Virus record (IMG/VR): IMGVR_UViG_3300032236_001024
Coordinates: 62,001-126,000 of that record
DNA from: a virus
Reading direction: 5' to 3' (one strand)
Length of the DNA: 64,000 nucleotides
Position numbers and translations under genes: made by a program. Shown here piece by piece: positions 11,049-20,100 of the stretch; within the stretch, counting starts at the first letter, position 1, and the number at the start of each line of letters is the position of its first letter. A model generated the notes under the pieces. The model saw only the letters and a program-made list of their open reading frames with translations. It had not been told where the DNA came from and did no database searches.

Positions 11049-12338
11049 ATGTCAATTTCATTTCCTAGTAATCCATCACTTCTTGATATAGTCGTAACTG
11101 GCGGAACCACATGGCAGTGGGATGGATATCGTTGGGCTCCAACTGCAGATGTTGGTTATCAAGGATCACTTGGATTTCGTGGTTCTGTAGGTTATACTTC
11201 ATCTGTCGGTTATCTTGGTTCAACTGGTTATCAAGGTTCGACAGGGTATCAAGGATCAGTTGGTTATGCCGGATCAGCTGGCGTCTCATATTTTCAAAAT
11301 ACTACACCCACAACACTTATACCTGGTGAATTATGGTTTGATACAGATGATGGATTTATGTCTGCATACTTTGCAGATGAAGATACATGGGTTGGTATTA
11401 ATGGTGGAATGGCTGGTTATCAAGGTTCAAGAGGTGAACTTGGATACACTGGCTCATTAGGATATACGGGTTCTTTTGGACCATATGGCGGAACTTCTAT
11501 ATATTTTAAATTTGATACTGATATTTTAAATACTCAACCAAGCACTAGTTATGTAAAATTTAACAACACAAATTTGAGTGTTGCGACTAATTTAAAAGTT
11601 AGCACTACAGACACAAATTCAGTGACAATAAGTTCTCTTATAAATTCTCTGGTTGAAACAAATTCAACAAATTATTATAATAAAGCTTATATTACTATAA
11701 CTTCTAAAGTTTCTCCAAGTAGATATGTAATTTATTATGTCACTGGTGCTACATTTACAACTGGCGATACATCTATTAATTTGCTCATATCATATGTAAG
11801 CGGAAAAACAACTCCATTTGATGCTAATGAAGATATAATTTTATCATTTAGTAAGAATGGACCTATTGGTTATACTGGATCGAAAGGTTCTTTTGATCCA
11901 AATGCTACTTTAATTTTTTCCAACACAATAACTTTTTCAAATAATATAGTCGTAAACAATGCTTTTATTGGTACATCTGTCGATTTAATTAATTATTCTG
12001 AAGCAACAAAAAATCATGGAACTCTTACTGGAGCAACCACAGTATATGTTGCAAATGGAAATATTCAATTTATGACTTTGGGTGCTTCACCTATAACATT
12101 GACTTTTTCAAATACGGGTATGCAAGATAATAAATCATACAATTTAACTTTAGTTATAACACAAGATGGTGTTGGTGGAAGAACATTATCATACAATTCA
12201 TCAAACCCAATAAAATGGACTTATGGCACAATACCACCATTGACAACAACAGCAAATGCTACAGATATTCTTACATTTTTTACTGCAAATAAAGGCGCAT
12301 CATGGTATGGCGCACTTTCTGGTAAAAATTTCATCTAA
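11049..12338 (+). CDS. Short collagen-like tail fibre protein (429 aa)
   Basis: A compact version of the giant fibres. The N-terminus (FPSNPSLLDIVVTGGTTWQWDGYRW) is the shared WQWDG attachment-type module. It is followed by short Gly-X-Y collagen runs (GYQGSLGFRGSVGYTSS), a small GELWFDTDDG module, a globular domain at about residues 155-275 of the type inserted in the giant fibres, and a C-terminal beta-rich tip. That tip is clearly homologous to the last ~140 residues of the 3098-aa protein (VVNNAFIGTS / KNHGT / VYVANGNIQ motifs). It probably occupies an equivalent position in the virion as an alternative or accessory fibre. Confidence 0.85.
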   Translation: MSISFPSNPSLLDIVVTGGTTWQWDGYRWAPTADVGYQGSLGFRGSVGYTSSVGYLGSTGYQGSTGYQGSVGYAGSAGVSYFQNTTPTTLIPGELWFDTDDGFMSAYFADEDTWVGINGGMAGYQGSRGELGYTGSLGYTGSFGPYGGTSIYFKFDTDILNTQPSTSYVKFNNTNLSVATNLKVSTTDTNSVTISSLINSLVETNSTNYYNKAYITITSKVSPSRYVIYYVTGATFTTGDTSINLLISYVSGKTTPFDANEDIILSFSKNGPIGYTGSKGSFDPNATLIFSNTITFSNNIVVNNAFIGTSVDLINYSEATKNHGTLTGATTVYVANGNIQFMTLGASPITLTFSNTGMQDNKSYNLTLVITQDGVGGRTLSYNSSNPIKWTYGTIPPLTTTANATDILTFFTANKGASWYGALSGKNFI

Positions 12339-12353
12339 AAGGAGAAATATATT

Positions 12354-12860
12354 ATGGAATTTAATAGAGTAACACTGGATTTTGTAAATAAAAATTGTAG
12401 TATTTCATTAAATGGAGTAAACCATTTATTCAGTTCAGTTGATAAATTTATGTCATTGTCTGGTTATCCATTTACTGATACACACCTTGTATTTTTTGAG
12501 CCAGAAAGAGGAATTTTTGTTGTAGAAAGATCAGGACCAATTACTGTTGCTGGTGAAAATATAGAAGAAATTCAATGGATAAATTCGAATAGAGATAATT
12601 TAATTCAAGCAGCACATAATGATGGTTATGGTAATGTCGAATTATCATATATGCCAACATTACAACAAATTAGAGATCAAAAATTATATGAAACTGATTG
12701 GATGGTGACTCGTCATAGGGATCAATTGGATTTGAGTATGTATCCAACTTTATCAAATATCCAATATCAAAATCTATTGACATATAGACAAGCTTTAAGA
12801 GACATTACAAAAGTATATAACAATCTTGATGATGTAGTTTGGCCTTTGCTAGATATTTAA
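12354..12860 (+). CDS. Tail fibre assembly chaperone-like protein
   Basis: 168 aa with a strong Shine-Dalgarno (AAGGAG) upstream. The C-terminal half has the pattern typical of phage tail fibre assembly and tail assembly chaperone proteins: a helix with R-x-x-K-L-Y-E-T-D-W-M, then an acidic/Pro stretch, then L-T-Y-R-Q-A-L-R-D-I. The N-terminal half is a small beta domain. It sits between two tail-collar genes and beside collagen-like fibres, where such chaperones usually lie. It is inferred to help fold or trimerise the adjacent fibres; it could also remain attached to the tip. Confidence 0.75.
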   Translation: MEFNRVTLDFVNKNCSISLNGVNHLFSSVDKFMSLSGYPFTDTHLVFFEPERGIFVVERSGPITVAGENIEEIQWINSNRDNLIQAAHNDGYGNVELSYMPTLQQIRDQKLYETDWMVTRHRDQLDLSMYPTLSNIQYQNLLTYRQALRDITKVYNNLDDVVWPLLDI

Positions 12861-12864
12861 TATA

Positions 12865-14070
12865 ATGTTAAATTTTAAACTTAGAGATATTGATCTATCT
12901 TTAGCAACTACAAAAGAATTGCCACTTGGTTCTGTTATTTTTGTTGCAAATAATGATCTTAATAATTATGCAAACAAAAGTAATTGGTCTCTGATTGATA
13001 TGTCTCAATCAGATGGTTCTCCATCATTAATAAAAATTGTTGATCCATCTTCAATCGGAAAAATTAAGTATACAACTGTTTCTGATAGTATTACTACTAA
13101 TTCAAATGGTGATCATGTTGGTCCATCTACTGGGCTTTATAGATCATGGTTGTATTATTCTGGAGTAGATACTACAAGACCATTTATAACAAAAACAACT
13201 GGGGCGCACAATCATTCTGTAAGTAATTTATCAAATTATCTTTCTAATAATTATCCACTTTCTATAGTTGTTGGAGCTTACAAATCAAATCAAATTACAA
13301 ATGTTATACCAAAAAATACTATAATTTTTACAGATTCTCCTAATAGTGATTTAGATTTAATTGATACTTCAAAAATAAATTGCTTTATGATATCTGGTAA
13401 TTCTAATTGGTTATCAACTTATTCACAATCAAATAATGGTTTATTTGGTTCTAATAATTATTCTTCTACATCCTCTTTAGTTATGGGAAGTAGTGGAGAT
13501 CATGAACATAGTAATTATGGAAATTATAATGGGTTTTCTAATATTAGTAATTACACTAATAATGGTCAAGAAAATTTGACTGCAGGCTCTCACACTCACG
13601 TTTTACAAAATTTTTCAGCTTCCATAGAACTTAAAAGAACATTATTAAAAACATATAAAACAAATAAAGATACTTTTGTTTTTCAAAAAATGATAATTGG
13701 TTATGCTAATACTGATGTGCTTTCTTTAGCATCAACAGGATGGTATGTATGTAATGGTCAAACTGTTGGAGCCTATACTACACCAAATTTAACAAATAGA
13801 TATCCACAATTGAATACAACTTTTCATAATGTTAGTAATCCTGTTGGAAGTGATTTTAATCAATATAAAATAACATCTAGTATGGCTAATGCTAACAGTC
13901 ATACTCATAAAGGAGCTACTACTTCACGTTCATATACAGATGGAACGTATATAGCTCAACATGATGATTATAATTCATGGACATGGGCTCATTCTCATAC
14001 TCTAAACAATAATTTAAATTATGAACCATCATATTATGGTCTATCATTTATAATATATTTGGGCTCATAA
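12865..14070 (+). CDS. Tail-collar-type receptor protein, paralogue of the 9826 gene
   Basis: 401 aa and similar in layout to the 9826-11019 product. It has His-x-His motifs (HNHSVS, HEHSN, HTHVLQ, SHTHKGA, HSHTLN), a collar block GWYVCNGQTVGAYTTPNLTNRY, and the ending NYEPSYYGLSFIIYLGS. The copies have diverged widely at protein level, consistent with an old duplication and different receptor or partner specificity. It starts four bases after the assembly-like gene and is followed by a late promoter motif and the second giant fibre. Confidence 0.82.
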   Translation: MLNFKLRDIDLSLATTKELPLGSVIFVANNDLNNYANKSNWSLIDMSQSDGSPSLIKIVDPSSIGKIKYTTVSDSITTNSNGDHVGPSTGLYRSWLYYSGVDTTRPFITKTTGAHNHSVSNLSNYLSNNYPLSIVVGAYKSNQITNVIPKNTIIFTDSPNSDLDLIDTSKINCFMISGNSNWLSTYSQSNNGLFGSNNYSSTSSLVMGSSGDHEHSNYGNYNGFSNISNYTNNGQENLTAGSHTHVLQNFSASIELKRTLLKTYKTNKDTFVFQKMIIGYANTDVLSLASTGWYVCNGQTVGAYTTPNLTNRYPQLNTTFHNVSNPVGSDFNQYKITSSMANANSHTHKGATTSRSYTDGTYIAQHDDYNSWTWAHSHTLNNNLNYEPSYYGLSFIIYLGS

Positions 14071-14073
14071 ATA
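14067..14073 (+). promoter_or_regulatory. Late promoter-like motif (ATAAATA)
   Basis: CATAAATACA at the stop of the second tail-collar gene, 33 bases before the ATG of the 2929-aa fibre. Same sequence context as the motif at 11016. Confidence 0.6.
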
Positions 14074-14106
14074 CATAAAATAAAGAATAAAAGGTATTAA
14101 AAATTA

Positions 14107-17100
14107 ATGGCAATTTTATTTCCAGATAATCCAACAGTTGGACTTACACATGTTGCGGCTGGTAGAACTTGGCGCTGGGATGGTAAGCGTTGGACTACTA
14201 TTGGTGATGTTGGATATAAAGGCTCAGAAGGTTATCAGGGTTCTGAAGGTGTTCGTGGTTCTGTAGGTTATACTTCATCTGTAGGTTACACATCCTCTGT
14301 TGGTTTCCAAGGTTCTACTGGCTATCGTGGATCGGAAGGTTATAAAGGTTCTGAAGGATACAAAGGCTCTGAAGGTTACAAAGGTTCTGAAGGATATAAA
14401 GGCTCTGAAGGTTATAAAGGTTCTGAAGGATACAAAGGCTCTGAAGGTTATAAAGGTTCTGAAGGATACAAAGGCTCTGAAGGTTATAAGGGAAGCGAAG
14501 GCTACAAGGGTTCTGAGGGATATAAAGGTTCTGAGGGTTATAAGGGAAGTGAAGGCTATAAAGGGTCTGAAGGTTATAAAGGTTCTGAAGGCTATAAAGG
14601 TTCAGAAGGTTATAAAGGTTCGGAAGGATATAAAGGTTCTGAAGGTTATCAGGGATCAGTAGGATATACTGGTTCAGCTGGTGATGTTGGCTATAAAGGA
14701 AGTGAAGGTTATCGTGGATCAGAAGGCTTTCGTGGTTCTGTAGGTTATACCTCATCTGTTGGTTACACATCCTCTGTTGGCTTCCAAGGTTCAGAAGGCT
14801 ACAAGGGTTCTGAAGGATACAAAGGTTCTGAAGGTTATCAGGGTTCTGAAGGTTATCAGGGATCATTAGGATATCAAGGTTCATCTGGTATTACTGGATA
14901 TCGTGGTAGTGGTGGTGTTTCTGGTGTAACTGGTTATTCTGGTTCTGTAGGTTATCAAGGTTCTGAAGGTTATAAAGGCTCTGAAGGTTATCAGGGATCA
15001 GTAGGATATCAAGGTTCAAGAGGTTCTGACGGTTTCCGTGGTATCGTTGGTTATCAAGGTTCAGAAGGTTATAAAGGATCGATAGGTTATACCGGATCAT
15101 ATGGATATACTGGTTCTAGAGGATTTGCTGGTTCAAGAGGTATTCAAGGTATTCCCGGTGATGTTGGACCTACAGGTGATACTGGATATACTGGTTCTGC
15201 TGGTTATTCTGGTTCACAAGGATTTACTGGATCACAAGGTGACATAGGCGATAAAGGTGAAAAAGGGTTTACTGGTTCAAAAGGTCAGCAAGGCGATTTT
15301 GGTGGTGCTGCATTTGATTATAGATTTACCACAGATACTACAAGTTCTATTCCAGCAAGTGGTTATTTAAAATTTAATAGTTCTACTGTAGGTGATGTAA
15401 CATCATTATACATCAATAAAAATGATATATTTGCTAATTCTGTATATAATTATTTAAAGACTATCGATGATTCTACATCATCTATTCGTGGTCATTTTAC
15501 AGTAACTGAAAGAGCAAACACTCACAATTATAATATGTTTACTATCATTGGTAATTTACAGGATTATCAAAGTGATGGGTATTTTGTTGTTCCTGTTGGA
15601 TTTGTTACTGGCGTATCATCTGGTCTAGCTAATTTTTCAAATAATTTGGAAGTTCTTATTACTTTTGCCAGAACTGGTGATAAAGGTGATAAGGGCGATA
15701 CTGGTTATGTTGGCTCTACTGGTTATTGGGGATCAACTGGATATACTGGTTCAACTGGATATTGGGGTTCAGTTGGATTTACTGGATCATTAGGTTATTG
15801 GGGGTCTACTGGTTATGTTGGATCACAAGGATATACTGGTTCTACTGGTTATGTTGGTTCATTAGGTTATTGGGGATCGGTAGGATTTGTCGGATCAATC
15901 GGATATACAGGTTCGCAAGGATATACTGGATCAACTGGTTATTGGGGATCAACTGGATATTGGGGTTCAGTTGGATTTACCGGATCAATCGGATATACTG
16001 GTTCACAAGGATATACTGGGTCTGTTGGATATGTTGGTTCCACTGGTTATTGGGGATCGGTAGGATTTACTGGATCAATCGGATATACTGGATCAATCGG
16101 ATTTACAGGTTCAGTTGGATTTGTAGGATCAACCGGATATTGGGGATCGGTAGGATTTACTGGATCAATCGGATATACTGGATCAATCGGATTTACAGGT
16201 TCAGTTGGATATGTTGGTTCACAGGGTGTACAAGGTACTAGAGGTGTTCCTGGTCCTATTGGTGATCAAGGACCAATAGGTTATACAGGTTCTATAGGAT
16301 TCTTTGATTCTCTTGGTTATACTGGATCGATTGGTGCTGGTTATACTGGTTCAAAAGGTTATGCAGGTTCACTTGGTTATACTGGATCACTTGGATATTG
16401 GGGTTCGGTCGGATTTACTGGATCAGTTGGATTTGTTGGGTCTGTTGGTTATACTGGATCACAAGGTATACAAGGTGTAACTGGTTACGATGGTTCAACT
16501 GGTTATTGGGGTTCGGTTGGATTTACTGGTTCGATTGGTTATACTGGATCAGTTGGTGCTGGTTATACTGGTTCAACTGGTTATTGGGGTTCAGTCGGAT
16601 TTGCAGGTTCACTTGGTTATACAGGTTCTATAGGATTTACTGGATCGGTTGGATTTGTCGGTTCAGTAGGTTATGTTGGTTCACAAGGTGATCTTGGTCC
16701 ACAGGGATATATTGGCGGATCATTAATTTTTAATTTTACTACTGGTTCTACTTCATCAGGAGACCCAGCTTCAGGTTATATAAAATTTTATGGTGGAACT
16801 GGAAGTAGTTTATCTAATCCATCATCATTAACTAAAATTATGATCAGTAAAACAGAAGCAAAAAGTGGTTCTGATTTAACAAGTTATTTACTTTCATTGA
16901 CTAATTATAATACGTCAACTATAAAAGCTTATGTAACTATTTCTGATGCAAAAAATTATACAAAACATGCAATTTTTCAAATATCAGCTAGAATTCCTGT
17001 AACTTATCCTCTAGGAAATGAAAATACTAATGTAACATATATTCAATATGGTATACAGTGTATAGCAGGTAGTGGTCTCAGTAGTATTACTTCTGACGCA

Positions 17101-20100
17101 GAAGTTGCTGTAAGTTTTTCAAAAAATGGTGATAAAGGTGATCAAGGTGTAATCGGTTATACTGGTTCATTAGGTTATTGGGGTTCGGTTGGTTATACAG
17201 GTTCAGCTGGTTATGTTGGTGCAGATGGTTATGCTGGTTCTGTTGGTTATTGGGGATCAGTTGGTTATACTGGATCAAGAGGTGTTATTGGTTTAACCGG
17301 ATATTTTGGATCAGTTGGCTACACTGGTTCTATGGGACCACAAGGTGTTCCTGGAAATCCGGATGGGTATCAAGGATCGGTAGGATATCAAGGTTCAGTT
17401 GGTTATAAAGGTTCTGCAGGACAGGTAGGTTATAAGGGTTCAGCTGGTATTCAAGGACCACAAGGACCATCTGGTGGTGCAGATGGATATGCTGGTTCAC
17501 TTGGTTATACTGGTTCTAGAGGTATACAAGGAATAACTGGGTATGTTGGTTCTCAAGGTTATTATGGTTCTGTAGGCTATACTGGTTCATATGGTGATGT
17601 TGGTTACACTGGATCGATTGGTTATACTGGATCAATGCCATCACTTAATGGTGAAACTGGTCAAATTTTAGTAAATGATAATAATCTAGTAAATTCATAT
17701 GCTGGGTTTACATTTACATACTCAACTAATACATTAACAGTTTCTAACACAATAGTGGTATCAAATAATTTAACAGTTTCTAATACATTACTTACCAATA
17801 AATTAAATGTTATTGACAGCATACTTGTTGGAAATACAGTAAGAATATTCCAATCACTTTTAGTAAGTGATGAAATTTATTCTAGTAATACTATTACAAC
17901 AAAAAATTTATTAGCATCAGAAAATGATCTTACTGTTGGCAATTCAGCAACAATAACCAATACATTAACAGTTTCTAATACAATAGCAGTATCAAATACT
18001 TTAACAGTTGCTAATACATTATCGGTAGCAAACACATTAACAGTAGCTAATACTCTCATTGTCACTAAGTCACTTATTGCTTCTAATATTTTAACTGTAG
18101 GCAATAATGTAACAATAGCTAATACTTTAACAGTAAGTAACAATGCAAGCATAGCAAACACATTAACAGTTGCTAATACTCTTATTGTAACAAAATCTAT
18201 TATCGCTTCCAACACATTAACAGTAAGTAACAATGCAACTATTGCAAATACTCTTACAGTATCAAATAACGCTATAGTAGCAAATACACTCACTGTATCT
18301 AATACTATATCTACATTCAATCTATCAGTATCAAATAATGCTACTGTAGCAAATACATTAACTGTATCAAATACTGTTGTTGTTCCTATCCTAACTGTAG
18401 GAAACAATGCATTTATTGCTAATACATTGACAGTTGGCAATAACGCAACTGTGGCAAACACATTAACAGTTGCTAATACATTAACAGTATCAAATACTCT
18501 TATTGTTTCTAACACTCTTACGGTATCAAATAATGCAACAGTAGCTAATACTTTAACAGTTGCCAATACTCTTATTGTTACTAAATCTCTTATTGCTTCT
18601 AATACTCTAACAGTAAGTAACAATGCAACAGTTGCTAATACATTAACAGTATCTAATACTCTGATAGTTTCTAACACTATAACTGCTAATACCTTAACAG
18701 TCAACACATTAAGCGTTAGTAACAATCTTTCAGTATCCAACAGCATAAATGTTGGTAATAACCTTACGGTTTCCAATACAGCAATAGTATCTAATAATTT
18801 ATTCGTATACAACATTATATCATCAAATATAATGTCTGTCAATACCATAACTGTTGGGAACACATTAATAGTATCAAATACTATTTCATCTAATATTCTT
18901 TCGGTCAATACAGCAACTATTAATGCTCTGTCTGTATCCAATAATGCATCTATTGCTAATACATTAACAGTATATACAGTAAATGTTTCTAATACATTAA
19001 CAACAAAAAGTTTAATTATTTCTTCAAATACTTTATCTGTCAATACTTTGAATAGTAATACTATCAGTATTACCAACTCTAGTACTTTTGGAAATAATTT
19101 ATCAGTTGCTAATACTCTGACAGTTGGCAATACATTAATTATTGATACAAATCTTGAACTTTCAAAGAGACAAGTAAACTTCTCTAATTCACAGTTTTTA
19201 TATCTTCCTTCTGCTAATACTGGTAAATATACTCCTACCAGCACTGCAAATGGTGCTCTGAGATATAATTATGAAATAAATTCTGTTGAAATTTATGATA
19301 ATGTTGCAGTAAAGTGGATTAAGCTTGGTGCTTCACAAGATGATTTTGCTGCACTTATTGGCTCTATCAATTATCTTACAACTCAAAGCATTTATGTATA
19401 TAATGACTATGATGTTCTTTCCATCAATGCTTCTGCAGTATTTGCTGGCAATTCACAAGTAAATACAAATATCACAACACATGGTATTAGTACATCTGAT
19501 CCAAATAACAATACTACAATATCTTCGCAGGTAGTATTCGTTGGTAATAGTTCTGCAAACTCTGCTATCAGTCTTTATGGTGGTGATACTGTATTGGATG
19601 TATCATACTATAGTGTTTCGACTTCTGGTATTGCAACAATCCAAACTCGTAATGATCATGGATTGCAAGGTGTTAGAGGTGTTATCGGAAAAATTAGTGA
19701 CACTGGTTTCTATTATATTGATAGTCTCTCATCATTCAATGTTACTGATTTTGCAACATCAAATACTTTTAGTTTTGCTCTTACTTCTTCTAAGACTTCT
19801 TCAAACTTAAAAATAGAAAGTTTGGAAAGAGATGAAAATGGTGTTGTAACATATCATACTACTGGTCAACACCATTATCAAGTTGGTGATGTTATTAATA
19901 TTACTGGTATATCACCAACTCTTCCAAAGGGACCATTTAATTATAGTGGTGTTACTGTATACAATACTCCAGAAGCAAACACATTCTCGATATATGATCC
20001 TACAAAAGCAAATCTTGTTAGAAATTTAGTAACTATTTCAAATGATTATTATCCATCTACATATTCTGGTTATGTATATCTAACAGTTACTTTTGATCAA

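Noticed and set aside
14338-14643. CRISPR-like tandem array
   Set aside because: 18-bp units are directly adjacent with no spacers and encode a continuous collagen repeat.
15726-16241. Plus-strand 171-codon W/I/G-rich frame, and L/V/D-rich frames such as 14300-14662 and 21446-21727
   Set aside because: Alternative-frame translation of the 18-bp repeat. The repeat period keeps any frame open.
17877-19244. 455-codon open frame on the minus strand within the second giant fibre
   Set aside because: It is a product of the NTLTVSN repeat codons, with no ribosome site, a V/L/T/D-only composition mirroring the sense strand, and complete overlap with a real gene.
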